From Pseudomonadota bacterium (GTDB lineage Bacteria > Pseudomonadota > Alphaproteobacteria > Rhodobacterales > Rhodobacteraceae), in NCBI GenBank assembly GCA_021779835.1, contig JAJXZX010000029.1, positions 1-41,402 on the forward strand: 41,402 bases of DNA. The letters run 5' to 3'. The translations under genes were made by a program, and so were the position numbers. The notes beneath the pieces were generated by a model that saw only the letters and a list, made by a program, of their open reading frames with translations, had not been told where the DNA came from and searched no databases. Shown here one piece after another: positions 33,222 through 41,402 of this stretch (position 1 is the first letter of the stretch; each line of letters begins with the position of its first letter).

Positions 33222-34382
33222 ATGTCGATTATCCAAGCCATCCGCATCTCGCGCGCGCCCATGGCGGGGCTCGCCATCGTCGGCATTTTCTTCGGTGCCT
33301 TCGCGGCCCTTGTGCCGGACATCAAGGCCGCCGCCCATGCCAGCGACGCGCAGATGGGTGCCGCGCTGATCTTTTCCTCGATCGGGGGGATGCTGTCGAT
33401 GTATCTTGCCCCCCGCGTCGGCGCCCTGCTTGGCCGTCGCATCCTGCCGCTCGCCGGGGCCGCTGTGGTGCTGGCCAGCTTTTACCCGATCTTCCCCACC
33501 TCCGTCCCCGCGCTTGCGCTTGCGCTGTTCGGCATGGGCGCCAGTGTCTCGATGCTGGATATGAGCGCGAACGTCCGCATCTCGGTGCTGGAGGACCGCC
33601 ACGCCCTTCACCTGATGAACGTCAACCATGCCGCGTTTTCCTTCGCCTTCGCCGCCGCCGCCTTCGCCACCTCGCTGGCCCGCAAGGCAGGCTTTGGCCC
33701 GTCCGCCGTCCTGCCCGTGGTGGCCATCATCGTCGCCGCAATGACGCTTCTGATGATCGAGGACGCCCGCTGGACTCCCGCAAAAGTGGCGGAGGAGGGG
33801 GCCGATACCCGTTCTCCCTGGCCCGTGATCCTGCCCGCCGCCGCCGTCCTCTTCGCCGCCTTCGTGTCGGAGAACGCCACCGAGTCCTGGTCCGCCCTGT
33901 TCATCGAACGCACGTTGCACGCGCTGGCGGGTGATGGCGGCTTTGGTCCGATGATGCTGGGCCTCACCATGGGCGTCGGGCGCCTGTCCGGCCAGTTCGC
34001 CGCCGCCAAACTGGGCGAGGCGGGGCTGGTGATGGCCTCCGCGGTCGTCGCGGTGATTGGCGCGTTGGTCCTTGCCACCTCGCAAAGCCCCGAGGCCGCG
34101 ATCACCGGCATCGGCTTTCTGGGCCTTGGCGTCGCCGTCGTCGTGCCGTCGGCCAACTCGATCCTTGGCAAACTGGTGCGCCCCGATCAGCGCGGTATCG
34201 CCATCTCGCGCGCTTGGCTGATTGGCTTCACCGGCTTCTTCCTCGGCCCCTCGACCATCGGCTATGTCTCGCAGAACTTCGGCCTGCGGGTTGCCTTTCT
34301 GGGCATCGCTTGCGTTCTGGCCTCGATCATCCCCGCCACCCGCCTGATGCAGCGGCGGGGGGCCAAACCCAAGCTGGCTTAA
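33222..34382 (+). CDS. Major facilitator superfamily transporter
   Basis: This inner-membrane carrier of 386 residues has about 12 hydrophobic helices. It resembles the small sugar- or drug-type MFS group that includes YbjJ. Features are GLAIVGIFFGAFAALVPDIKAAAHASDAQMGAAL at the first two helices and the loop MYLAPRVGALLGRR, which carries the basic MFS motif between helices 2 and 3. It also has NHAAFSFAFAAAAFATSLARKAG, all given by short cores. The frame opens at 33147, but the ATG at 33222 gives the expected start; its ribosome site is weak (GAAAG). The gene converges on lldD with eight bases between the stops. Substrate unknown. Confidence 0.88.
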   Translation: MSIIQAIRISRAPMAGLAIVGIFFGAFAALVPDIKAAAHASDAQMGAALIFSSIGGMLSMYLAPRVGALLGRRILPLAGAAVVLASFYPIFPTSVPALALALFGMGASVSMLDMSANVRISVLEDRHALHLMNVNHAAFSFAFAAAAFATSLARKAGFGPSAVLPVVAIIVAAMTLLMIEDARWTPAKVAEEGADTRSPWPVILPAAAVLFAAFVSENATESWSALFIERTLHALAGDGGFGPMMLGLTMGVGRLSGQFAAAKLGEAGLVMASAVVAVIGALVLATSQSPEAAITGIGFLGLGVAVVVPSANSILGKLVRPDQRGIAISRAWLIGFTGFFLGPSTIGYVSQNFGLRVAFLGIACVLASIIPATRLMQRRGAKPKLA

Positions 34383-34390
34383 CCCGAGCC

Positions 34391-35554
34391 TTATACCCAG
34401 TCGCCCTCAAAATCCTTCGGGATCAGCAGGTTATCCCGGCGCAGCGCCTTCACGTCACGCTCGCCGCATAAGGCCATCGTGGTGTCCAGCTCCTTGCGGA
34501 TCACCTCGAGCGCGGTGGTCACGCCCTTTTGCCCCATCGCGCCCAAGCCATAGATATAGCTGCGCCCGATAAAGGTGCCGTGCGCGCCCAAGGCCAGCGC
34601 CTTCAGCACATCCTGACCCGAGCGGATGCCGCTATCCATATGCACCTCGACCTGATCGCCGACCGCCCGCACGATCGACGGCAACATGCGGATCGCCGAC
34701 AGCGCCCCATCCAACTGCCGCCCGCCATGGTTCGACACCACGATCGCGTCACAGCCGAAATCGGCGGCGCGCTGCGCATCCTCGACGTCGAGAATGCCTT
34801 TGAGGATGATCTTGCCGCCCCACATCTCGCGGATGCGCTTGATCTTGGTCCAGTCAAGCTGCGGGTCGAACTGCTCTGCGGTCCACGACCCCAGCGACGA
34901 CACATCGCCCACGCCCTTGGCGTGCCCCACTATATTGCCAAAGCCGTGGCGCCGCGTGCCCAGCATCCCCACGCCCCAACGCCACTTGGTCGCAAGGTCC
35001 ATCATCACCGGAAGCGTCAGCTTCGGCGGTGCCGACAGCCCGTTCTTCAGGTCCTTGTGCCGCTGCCCCAACAGTTGCAGGTCCAGCGTCAACACCATCG
35101 CCGAACACTTCGCCGCCTTGGCGCGGTTGATGACGTTCTCGACGAAATCCCAATCTTTCATCACATAAAGCTGGAACCAGAACGGGTTTTTGGTGCGCGC
35201 CGCCACATCCTCGATCGAACAGATCGACATGGTGGACAGCGTGAAGGGCACGCCGAACTGCTCTGCCGCTTTCGCCGCCAAAATCTCGCCGTCGGCATGC
35301 TGCATCCCGGTCAAGCCCACCGGCGCGAGCGCGACCGGCATCGTGACATTCTGCCCGATCATGGTCGAGGCGGTCGTCCGCCCCGACATGTCCACCGCCA
35401 CCTTCTGGCGCAGCCGCAGCCGCTCGAAATCCGTGGTGTTGTCGCGGAACGTCTGCTCGGTATAGCTGCCGCTTTCCGCATAGTCGTAGAACATCTTTGG
35501 CACGCGTCGCTTATAGATCTTCTTCAGATCGGCGATGGAGGTGATGACAGTCAT
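34391..35554 (-). CDS. lldD: FMN-dependent alpha-hydroxy-acid dehydrogenase, L-lactate dehydrogenase type
   Basis: This 387-residue flavoprotein oxidises L-lactate or a related 2-hydroxyacid and passes electrons to the respiratory chain. It begins ITSIADLKKIYKRRVPKMFYDYAESGSYTEQTFRDN, carries VALAPVGLTGMQHADGE and the signature VSNHGGRQLDGA with the catalytic histidine near residue 273. It then has HMDSGIRSGQDVLKALALGA, which binds the FMN phosphate (all shown by core motifs). The start is the ATG at 35554 with GAGGGG nine bases upstream; a TTG two codons earlier is less likely. A copy of the GATATTTT-GACCAAA element lies just upstream. LldD is the best match; glycolate- or mandelate-type substrates cannot be excluded. 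Confidence 0.9.
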   Translation of the reverse strand: MTVITSIADLKKIYKRRVPKMFYDYAESGSYTEQTFRDNTTDFERLRLRQKVAVDMSGRTTASTMIGQNVTMPVALAPVGLTGMQHADGEILAAKAAEQFGVPFTLSTMSICSIEDVAARTKNPFWFQLYVMKDWDFVENVINRAKAAKCSAMVLTLDLQLLGQRHKDLKNGLSAPPKLTLPVMMDLATKWRWGVGMLGTRRHGFGNIVGHAKGVGDVSSLGSWTAEQFDPQLDWTKIKRIREMWGGKIILKGILDVEDAQRAADFGCDAIVVSNHGGRQLDGALSAIRMLPSIVRAVGDQVEVHMDSGIRSGQDVLKALALGAHGTFIGRSYIYGLGAMGQKGVTTALEVIRKELDTTMALCGERDVKALRRDNLLIPKDFEGDWV

Positions 35555-35579
35555 CGGCAATGCCCCTCATTTTGGCGCG

Positions 35580-35594
35580 TTTGGTCAAAATATA
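35580..35594 (-). repeat. Weaker copy of the GATATTTT-RACCAAA element
   Basis: On the minus strand the core is TATATTTTGACCAAA, followed by a looser match to the rest of the element and an AAATGAGGGG that serves as the lldD ribosome site. It aligns with copies at 25344-25370 and 36295-36320. Confidence 0.4.
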
Positions 35595-35643
35595 TTACCA
35601 ATTGGCGCGTAGCAAATCCAGCACCCCGGCACAATGCGCCAGA

Positions 35644-36222
<579 letters not shown>

Positions 36223-36294
36223 GCGTCGTCTCCTGTTGCGGGGCAAAGCGTAAAGCGGCCTCGCGCAGGGGGCAAGCACCTGCGTGGCGAAGAT

Positions 36295-36320
36295 GGATAT
36301 TTGGACCAAAGCAAAGGGGG
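36295..36320 (+). repeat. GGATATTT-NN-ACCAAAGCAAA repeated element, copy 2
   Basis: This element is 26 bases long. It matches the trpF-upstream copy in GGATATTT, ACCAAAGCAAA and a closing GGGGG, differing at the two bases between the words and by one missing T. It lies between the divergently placed start of the TMEM175-like gene and the end of trpA. Confidence 0.65.
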
Positions 36321-36432
36321 AGTGGCGCGCCCGGATGGGCGTGCGGGGCGGCTTCAGAGTTTAATTGTTGGTTAACATACGGCAATAATTATCTGATATT
36401 GATAGGTTGGGAAAGTGTTGCGCCGCGCGAAC

Positions 36433-37224
36433 TCACGCCCGATGCGCGCCCGCCGCCAGCCCTTTGACGAAACTCAGCACCTCAGCCGCAGGCTTGCCCT
36501 CGCCGATCAGCTTCACGATCGCCGATCCGACAACGCAACCATCCGCGACCCGCGCGATCTTTTCGGCAGCCTCCGGCGTGGTGATCCCGAACCCTACGAT
36601 GACCGGCAGGTCCGTCTTGGCCTTGATCCGCGCCACCTCCGGCCCCACATCCGCGGCCTGCGCCGCCGCAGCGCCCGTGATGCCGGTGATAGAGACATAG
36701 TAGACAAAGCCGGAGGTATTGCTCAGCACCTTCGGCAAGCGCTTGTCATCCGTGGTGGGTGTCGCAAGCCGGATGAAGTTCAATCCCGCCGCCTGCGCGG
36801 GCAGGCAAAGTTCGGCATCCTCCTCGGGTGGCAGATCGACCACGATCAGCCCGTCGATCCCGGCGGCTTTCGCATCGACCAGAAACTTTGCCACGCCGCG
36901 CGAAAAAATCGGGTTGAAGTAGCCCATCATCACGATGGGAGTGGTATCGTCGGCGCGGCGAAACGCTGCCGCCATATCCAGCGTTTTCTGCAAGGTCTGC
37001 CCGCCCGCCAGGGCGCGCTGCCCGGCAAGCTGGATCGTCTCGCCGTCTGCCATCGGATCGGTGAACGGCATGCCCAACTCGATTATGTCGACCCCCGCCG
37101 CAGGAAGCCCACGCATAACCGCCATCGAGGCGTCCCGGTCCGGATCGCCCGCCATGATGTAGGCGACAAAGGCTTTTTTACCCTCGGCCTTGAGAGCGGC
37201 GAATTTTCTGTCGATCCGGGTCAT
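36433..37224 (-). CDS. trpA: Tryptophan synthase alpha subunit
   Basis: TrpA cleaves indole-3-glycerol phosphate to indole, which passes to TrpB. The 263 residues form a TIM barrel. With the ATG at 37224 as start, the catalytic residues are Glu49 (in [12 protein letters not shown]) and Asp60 (in MADGE), the same numbers as in the E. coli enzyme. The six-base-earlier ATG at 37230 is therefore less likely, and AGGGG lies six bases before 37224. [24 protein letters not shown] and [17 protein letters not shown] complete the pattern. It is separated from trpF-trpB by 9 kb and lies on the opposite strand. No terminator with a clear T-run was seen after it. Confidence 0.95.
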   Translation of the reverse strand: MTRIDRKFAALKAEGKKAFVAYIMAGDPDRDASMAVMRGLPAAGVDIIELGMPFTDPMADGETIQLAGQRALAGGQTLQKTLDMAAAFRRADDTTPIVMMGYFNPIFSRGVAKFLVDAKAAGIDGLIVVDLPPEEDAELCLPAQAAGLNFIRLATPTTDDKRLPKVLSNTSGFVYYVSITGITGAAAAQAADVGPEVARIKAKTDLPVIVGFGITTPEAAEKIARVADGCVVGSAIVKLIGEGKPAAEVLSFVKGLAAGAHRA

Positions 37225-37373
37225 CGGCATCCCCTGCGCTGGTGTCGGCTCCGGTGATGCCGTGCCGCGGCGCGAAAGGCAATGGGGTCAGCCGGATTTC
37301 GTGGCCCCGTCGCGCGCGAACCCCGTTGCTGGAACACTGATCGCGTGGGATGATCGCGCCACGGAGGCGCGCG

Positions 37374-37643
37374 ATGCCGGTTTTGCGATTCACCACCCAT
37401 CTGGCGCGGCATTTGCCCGCGCCGCGGCTGACCGTGCCGGGCGACACCGTGCGCGCGGCGTTGGAAGCGGCCTTTGCCGGCGATGCGATCCTGCGGTCCT
37501 ATGTGCTGGACGATCAGGGGCGGCTGCGCAAGCACGTCAATATTTACGTCGATGGCCGCCTGATTGCGGATCGCCAGCAGCTCTCGGATCCGGTCGGCCC
37601 GCGCGGCGAAATCTATGTCTTGCAAGCCCTGTCAGGAGGATAA
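37374..37643 (+). CDS. MoaD/ThiS-family ubiquitin-like protein
   Basis: This 89-residue beta-grasp protein begins MPVLRFTTHLARHLP, has VPGDTVRAALEAAFAGDAILRSYVLDDQG and KHVNIYVDGRLIADRQQL, and ends LQALSGG. The double glycine at the very end is the mark of MoaD, ThiS and bacterial ubiquitin-like proteins, which are activated there as an adenylate and thiocarboxylate. No MoaE, ThiG or E1-like activating gene lies near it. A GGAGG ribosome site precedes the ATG at 37374. The next gene, a BNR-repeat protein, starts one base after the stop, and its ribosome site lies inside this gene, so the two are tightly coupled. I recall the same pair in other bacteria, but not a tested function. Confidence 0.88.
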   Translation: MPVLRFTTHLARHLPAPRLTVPGDTVRAALEAAFAGDAILRSYVLDDQGRLRKHVNIYVDGRLIADRQQLSDPVGPRGEIYVLQALSGG

Positions 37644-37644
37644 A

Positions 37645-38721
37645 ATGGACCGACTGCTGATTGCCAGCCGCAAGGGGCTGTTTACATTTCACCGCACACC
37701 TACGGGCTGGGCACAGGCTGGCGAGCCTGCGTTTCTTGCGCAGCCGGTAAGCGCTGTGCTGCACGATCCGCGGGATGGGGCGACCTATGTCGCGCTGAAG
37801 CTTGGGCATTTCGGCTGCAAGTTCCACCGCTCGCGCGATGGCGGCGCAAGCTGGCAGGAGCTGCTTCCTCCGGCCTATCCCGCCTCGGATGCGCCCGATG
37901 CGCCGACGCTGGATATGGTGTGGACGCTGGTGGCTGGCGGGGCCGATCAGCCCGGTCGCCTTTGGGCTGGAACCCTGCCGGGCGGGCTGTTTCGCAGCGA
38001 CGATGGCGGCGACAACTGGCATCTGATTGAAAGCCTGTGGCAGCGGCCCGAGCGGGCGCAGTGGTTCGGCGGCGGCTATGACCACCCCGGCATCCACTCG
38101 ATCCTGATCGACCCGCGCGACAGCCGGAAGATCACGCTGGGCGTGTCCTGTGGTGGGGTGTGGAAAAGCGATGACGACGGCGCGACGTGGCGGCAGGCGG
38201 GGCAGGGGTTGCGCAACGATTATCTGCCGCCCGATCAGGCCTATGACCCGGTCAGCCAGGACCCGCATTTCCTCGCCGCCTGCGCTGCGGACCCCAGCCG
38301 GGTCTGGTGCCAGCATCATAACGGTATCTTTGTCTCCTCTGATGGGGCAGAGACGTTTACCGAGTTGCAGGGCGTAAAGCCCTCGCATTTCGGCTTTGCC
38401 GTCGCGGCGCATCCGACCCGCCTCGACACAGCATGGTTCGCCCCCGCCATCAAGGATGAGTTCCGCGTGCCGGTCGATGGCCGTCTGGTGGTGACGCGCA
38501 CCATTGATGGCGGCGCGACGGTGGACGCGCTGTCACAGGGTCTGCCGGATGAGAAAAGCTATGACCTTGTCTATCGCCACGCTCTGGACTGCGACGCAAG
38601 CGGCGCGCGGCTGGCGATGGGGTCAACGACCGGCAACCTTTGGGTGTCTGAGGATGGCGGCGAGGGGTGGCGCCAGATCGCGGGCCACCTGCCGCCGATT
38701 GCGCAGGTGGCCTTTATCTAA
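37645..38721 (+). CDS. BNR/Asp-box beta-propeller protein (sialidase- or Vps10-like repeats)
   Basis: This 358-residue protein has at least four Asp-box motifs (S-x-D-x-G-x-x-W). They are SRDGGASW, SDDGGDNW, SDDDGATW and SEDGGEGW, spaced along the chain as in BNR repeat propellers. It begins MDRLLIASRKGLFTF, without a signal peptide, so it should be cytoplasmic. That is unusual for sialidase-like folds. The sialidase active-site arginines are not evident, so enzyme activity should not be assumed. An AGGAGG ribosome site lies at the end of the MoaD-like gene, and translation is coupled. Its partnership with a ubiquitin-like protein is the main clue to its role. Confidence 0.85.
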   Translation: MDRLLIASRKGLFTFHRTPTGWAQAGEPAFLAQPVSAVLHDPRDGATYVALKLGHFGCKFHRSRDGGASWQELLPPAYPASDAPDAPTLDMVWTLVAGGADQPGRLWAGTLPGGLFRSDDGGDNWHLIESLWQRPERAQWFGGGYDHPGIHSILIDPRDSRKITLGVSCGGVWKSDDDGATWRQAGQGLRNDYLPPDQAYDPVSQDPHFLAACAADPSRVWCQHHNGIFVSSDGAETFTELQGVKPSHFGFAVAAHPTRLDTAWFAPAIKDEFRVPVDGRLVVTRTIDGGATVDALSQGLPDEKSYDLVYRHALDCDASGARLAMGSTTGNLWVSEDGGEGWRQIAGHLPPIAQVAFI

Positions 38722-38727
38722 GGCGGG

Positions 38728-39126
38728 TCAGGCCGCCGCCGCGCCGACGATCCAATGGGTGCCAAAGCGGTCCTTCACCATCCCGAAACCGGGCGAGAAG
38801 AAGGTCGGCCCAAAGGCGTGAATGATCGCGCCGCCATCCGCGAGGGCGTCATAGAGGCGCTTTGCCTCGGCCACGGTCGCGGGGGCAAGCATGATCGACA
38901 TGCCCGATTGCGGCGCGCCCATGCCCGGCGGGTAATCCGAGGCCATCAGGGTGCTGCCCATCGCTGTCATTTGCGAGTGCATCACCCGATCCGACGCGCC
39001 GCCCGGCCCCTCGGTCGAGGGGGCCTGATTGTAGCGCATCATCTGCAGGTCAGACGCCCCGAAGACACCCGCGTAAAACGGCATCGCCTCGGCGCAGATG
39101 CCATCGAAATGGATATAGGGAAACAT
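38728..39126 (-). CDS. VOC-family protein, PhnB-like (second of a tandem pair)
   Basis: This 132-residue protein of the glyoxalase/bleomycin-resistance (VOC) fold begins MFPYIHFDGICAEAMPFYAGVFGA. It has MHSQMTAMGSTLMASDYPPG and ends FSPGFGMVKDRFGTHWIV, the standard PhnB-type pattern. Such proteins usually form dimers, with or without a metal; substrates are mostly unknown. It is a paralogue of the adjacent gene, with the same start (GTCREAM/GICAEAM) and end patterns. GAGGAG precedes the ATG at 39126. It converges on the BNR gene with six bases between the stops. Confidence 0.9.
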   Translation of the reverse strand: MFPYIHFDGICAEAMPFYAGVFGASDLQMMRYNQAPSTEGPGGASDRVMHSQMTAMGSTLMASDYPPGMGAPQSGMSIMLAPATVAEAKRLYDALADGGAIIHAFGPTFFSPGFGMVKDRFGTHWIVGAAAA

Positions 39127-39138
39127 CGTGACCTCTCC

Positions 39139-39552
39139 TCAGCTGGCGCCTTGTGCGGTGGTAATCATCCAGTTGGTGCCGAAGCGGTCGGTCACGATGC
39201 CGAAGCCCGCCGAAAAGAAGGTGGGTGAAAAGGGCATGTCAGTGCGCCCGCCCGCTGCCAGCGCTGCGAACACCGATGCGCCACGCGCTGAGGAGGGCGC
39301 GGTATAGCAGACGCAATCGCCCCGTCGCGGGGCATCGCCTGCGGGGCCAGCCATGTCAGCGGCCATCAGGGTGGTGCCATCCAGCGAAATTTGCGAATGC
39401 ATCACCCGCCCGTTGGGAAAGCTGTCCATCGCTTCAGGCGGAGCGTCCTCGGCGGTCATGATGAGCAGGTCTGTGGCGCCAAAGATTTCGGCATAACGGG
39501 TCATCGCTTCGCGGCAGGTGCCGTCGAACGCCAGGTAGGGGGCAAAAGACAT
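39139..39552 (-). CDS. VOC-family protein, PhnB-like (first of a tandem pair)
   Basis: This 137-residue protein of the VOC fold begins [26 protein letters not shown]. It has [21 protein letters not shown] and ends [18 protein letters not shown], each given by core. The open frame extends far upstream antisense to ychF, but the ATG at 39552 has AAGGAG and the family start. The next gene begins 12 bases after the stop and is a diverged duplicate, so the pair is an operon made by tandem duplication. Both may act on the same kind of small molecule. Confidence 0.9.
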   Translation of the reverse strand: MSFAPYLAFDGTCREAMTRYAEIFGATDLLIMTAEDAPPEAMDSFPNGRVMHSQISLDGTTLMAADMAGPAGDAPRRGDCVCYTAPSSARGASVFAALAAGGRTDMPFSPTFFSAGFGIVTDRFGTNWMITTAQGAS

Positions 39553-39669
39553 CGCGCGTCTCCTTGTTGATTCACGCTTATCATACGCCACACGCGGCGC
39601 CGCGACAGCTTGATATACGCGCGCCCCTCCGTTAGACGCGGCGCGTTGCCGATAAGGGGAGTGACGAAG

Positions 39670-40767
39670 ATGGGTTTCAAGATGGGTATCGTGGGCATGC
39701 CGAACGTCGGCAAGTCGACGCTTTTCAACGCGCTGACCCGGACCGCCGCCGCGCAGGCCGCGAACTTCCCCTTTTGCACCATCGAGCCGAACGTGGGCGA
39801 GGTCGCGGTGCCGGATGCGCGGCTGGATAAGCTGGCCGAGATTGCCGGCTCCAAGCAGATCATTCCGACCCGCATGACCTTTGTCGATATCGCGGGCCTC
39901 GTGCGGGGCGCGTCGAAGGGCGAGGGGCTTGGCAACCAGTTTCTGGCCAACATTCGCGAATGTGACGCCATCGCCCATGTGCTGCGCTGTTTCATCGACG
40001 ATGACGTGACCCATGTCGAAGGCCGCGTCGATCCGCTGGCCGATGCCGAGACGATCGAGACCGAGCTGATGTTGGCCGATCTCGAATCCATCGAGCGGCG
40101 GTTGGCGAACCTCGCGCGGAAATTGCGTGGCGGCGACAAGGACTCGGCCGATCAGGACCGGCTGTTGCGCGCGGCGCTTGCGGCGATCGAGGCGGGGAAA
40201 CCGGCGCGGACGGTGAAAGTGGCAGAGGATGACTCCCGCGCTTGGGGGCTGCTTCAGCTTCTGACGGCAAAGCCCGTGCTGTTCGTCTGCAACGTCGAGG
40301 AAGCCTCGGCGGGCAGCGGGAACGCCTTGTCCGAGAAAGTCGCCGCGATGGCCGCAGCGCAAGGGGCGGCTGCGGTGGTGATCTCGGCCAAGATCGAGGA
40401 AGAGATCAGCCAGCTTGCCACCGACGAGCAGCAGATGTTTCTGGAAGAGCTTGGCCTGCATGAGGCCGGGTTGGACCGGATGATTCAGGCCGGCTATCAA
40501 CTGCTGGGCCTGCAGACCTATTTCACGGTCGGACCCAAGGAAGCGCGGGCCTGGACAATCCAGAAGGGCACGCTTGCCCCGGCGGCGGCAGGCGTCATTC
40601 ACGGCGATTTCGAGCGTGGATTTATCCGGGCCGAGACGGTCGGATTTGATGACTATGTCGCCGGAAAAGGCGAGGCGGGGGCCAAGGAGGCGGGCAAGTT
40701 CCGTGTCGAGGGCAAGACCTATGAAGTGAAGGATGGCGACGTGCTGCACTTCTTGTTCAACGCCTGA
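39670..40767 (+). CDS. ychF: Redox-regulated ATPase YchF
   Basis: This 365-residue P-loop protein of the Obg group hydrolyses ATP rather than GTP and binds ribosomes. The P-loop is GMPNVGKST (9-17). The switch region [17 protein letters not shown] and [25 protein letters not shown] follow, with NVEEA in place of the GTPase N-K-x-D, which accounts for ATP use. A C-terminal TGS domain ends the chain ([35 protein letters not shown]). The frame opens at 39610; the ATG at 39670 with AAGGGGAG upstream gives the family start. No terminator of the usual form follows, but a large imperfect inverted repeat lies downstream. Confidence 0.95.
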   Translation: MGFKMGIVGMPNVGKSTLFNALTRTAAAQAANFPFCTIEPNVGEVAVPDARLDKLAEIAGSKQIIPTRMTFVDIAGLVRGASKGEGLGNQFLANIRECDAIAHVLRCFIDDDVTHVEGRVDPLADAETIETELMLADLESIERRLANLARKLRGGDKDSADQDRLLRAALAAIEAGKPARTVKVAEDDSRAWGLLQLLTAKPVLFVCNVEEASAGSGNALSEKVAAMAAAQGAAAVVISAKIEEEISQLATDEQQMFLEELGLHEAGLDRMIQAGYQLLGLQTYFTVGPKEARAWTIQKGTLAPAAAGVIHGDFERGFIRAETVGFDDYVAGKGEAGAKEAGKFRVEGKTYEVKDGDVLHFLFNA

Positions 40768-40805
40768 ACCAGCAGAACGTCAAACGGGTCCTGCCTCAGA
40801 CGAAA

Positions 40806-40926
40806 GCGCCCCAGCGCGATCCAGACGTCCGACACAGCTTCGCTTCACGCGGCGAATCGGCCAGGCGTAGGCCGCGAGCTGGGGCAATCCGTGCGGCCTA
40901 CAGCGCAGCGAAAGCATGTGTCCGGC
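40806..40926. repeat. Large imperfect inverted-repeat element after ychF
   Basis: GTAGGCCGC (40867-40875) pairs with GCGGCCTAC (40893-40901). Outside them, GACACAGCTTCGCT (40831-40844) pairs with AGCGAAAGCATGTGTC (40907-40922) with small gaps. A competing stem, GCCCCAGC (40808-40815) with GCTGGGGC (40878-40885), is also possible. The element is about 100 bp, has no T-run, and could fold in either strand. It may be a REP-like element, a 3'-end structure of the ychF mRNA or a non-coding RNA. Confidence 0.5.
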
Positions 40927-40998
40927 CCGGCGTGATCGGCCTCGCTAAATCGGGGCCGCAGGTGCATGCTGTGCCATATTGGCGGTGAGGAGATGCGG

Positions 40999-41247
40999 AT
41001 GGCGGACGACATTCACGGGCGGCTCAGGGCGCTGGGCGCCGATCTTGCGGCGGCGGAGGCACGGATCAAGGCCGCGGGGGCCGGCGCGCACGCAGCGACC
41101 AATGCCGAGTTGAAGGCGCGCTATCAGGCGCTGAACGCGCAGGTGACGGCAGAGAACGCCGACCTTGAGGCGCACGGCCACCACGTCAGCGCACTGGAAA
41201 GCTCGGTGCGGATGTGGCTCGACCGGATTGCAGGGGATGTGCCGTAA
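40999..41247 (+). CDS. Small hypothetical coiled-coil protein
   Basis: The 82 residues (MADDIHGRLRALGADLAAAE onward) form almost one continuous amphipathic helix. A long heptad-like coiled coil is broken by AGAGAHAATNAEL and followed by ALNAQVTAENADLEAHGHHVSALESSVRMWLDRI, seen in pieces. The end, MWLDRIAGDVP, looks ordered. The ATG at 40999 has GAGG eight bases upstream; an ATG two codons earlier overlaps that site. I do not recognise a named family. It lies between ychF and tRNA-Ser. Confidence 0.7.
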   Translation: MADDIHGRLRALGADLAAAEARIKAAGAGAHAATNAELKARYQALNAQVTAENADLEAHGHHVSALESSVRMWLDRIAGDVP

Positions 41248-41309
41248 CGGGCAATTTAGCGCTTTCTCCTCTTGCCCGCCCGCGCGCGCGTTGCTACATG
41301 GGAGCCGTC

Positions 41310-41399
41310 GGAGGCGTGGCTGAGAGGCCGAAAGCACTCGGTTGCTAACTGAGCGAACGGGAGACCGTTCCGTGGGTTCGAATCCCACCGCCTCCGCCA
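41310..41399 (+). tRNA. tRNA-Ser (anticodon GCT)
   Basis: This 90-nt class II tRNA decodes AGC and AGU. The acceptor stem GGAGGCG (41310-41316) pairs with CGCCTCC (41389-41395), the discriminator is G at 41396, and CCA is encoded (41397-41399). The anticodon stem CTCGG/CTGAG holds the loop TTGCTAA with GCT at 41344-41346. A long variable arm (CGAACGGGAGACCGTTCCG region) and the T-loop GGTTCGAATCC are present. Confidence 0.97.
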
Positions 41400-41402
41400 A
41401 TT

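Noticed and set aside
39553..40749. Long open frame on the minus strand antisense to ychF, in frame with the first VOC gene
   Set aside because: Long antisense frames are common opposite GC-rich genes. The VOC family start and a good ribosome site lie at 39552, and ychF is certain.

Overview
The window reads as chromosomal DNA of an alphaproteobacterium of the order Rhodobacterales. It is GC-rich and densely coding. The gene neighbourhoods are ones I know from that order: aroA-cmk-rpsA-ihfB-lapA-like-trpF-trpB, SUV3-like helicase / S4 protein / FdxA / CarD, and a DUF6476 gene divergent from an RluD-type pseudouridine synthase next to rpoH. The genus cannot be fixed from sequence alone. No phage, insertion sequence, CRISPR array or rRNA operon was seen. 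There is one tRNA, tRNA-Ser(GCT), at the right edge.

Layout, left to right. 1-1645 holds a truncated HlyD/EmrA-type efflux adaptor divergent from a TetR regulator, with two matching GAACC-N4-GGTTC operators between them. 1646-2100 holds the decayed remnant of an ABC solute-binding protein gene. 2374-3550 holds an acetate/succinate permease gene with a long, motif-rich leader. 3548-7059 holds DUF6476, RluD, RpoH and a Gfo/Idh/MocA oxidoreductase. 7117-8946 is an M3 oligoendopeptidase. 9162-14078 is a tight operon: circularly permuted ATP-grasp, alpha-E, transglutaminase-like, Anbu-type proteasome-like protease and a D-hydroxyacid dehydrogenase. 14080-15302 holds a hydrolase and an SCP2 protein. 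15371-20511 runs from a TPR protein through helicase, S4 protein and ferredoxin to CarD. 20637-27728 is the aroA to trpB block. 27938-30126 has two secreted low-complexity His/Gly/Ser-rich proteins and a membrane-anchored LuxR-type regulator. 30111-37224 holds DUF2237, peptidyl-tRNA hydrolase, FkbM methyltransferase, L25, an MFS carrier, LldD, a TMEM175-like channel and TrpA. 37374-40767 holds a ubiquitin-like MoaD/ThiS protein with a BNR propeller protein, two VOC proteins and YchF. A small coiled-coil protein and the tRNA close the window.

Most of this is housekeeping: translation (RluD, Pth, L25, S1, YchF, tRNA-Ser), shikimate and tryptophan synthesis (AroA, TrpF, TrpB, TrpA), and global regulation (RpoH, CarD, IHF-beta). 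The parts most likely to be under-described are four: the ATP-grasp/alpha-E/transglutaminase/Anbu operon, which looks like a peptide-ligation and proteolysis system of unknown substrate; the secreted His/Gly protein plus membrane-LuxR module with its structured 750-bp spacer; the MoaD-BNR pair; and a promoter plus terminator-like hairpin in front of carD that could yield a leader small RNA.
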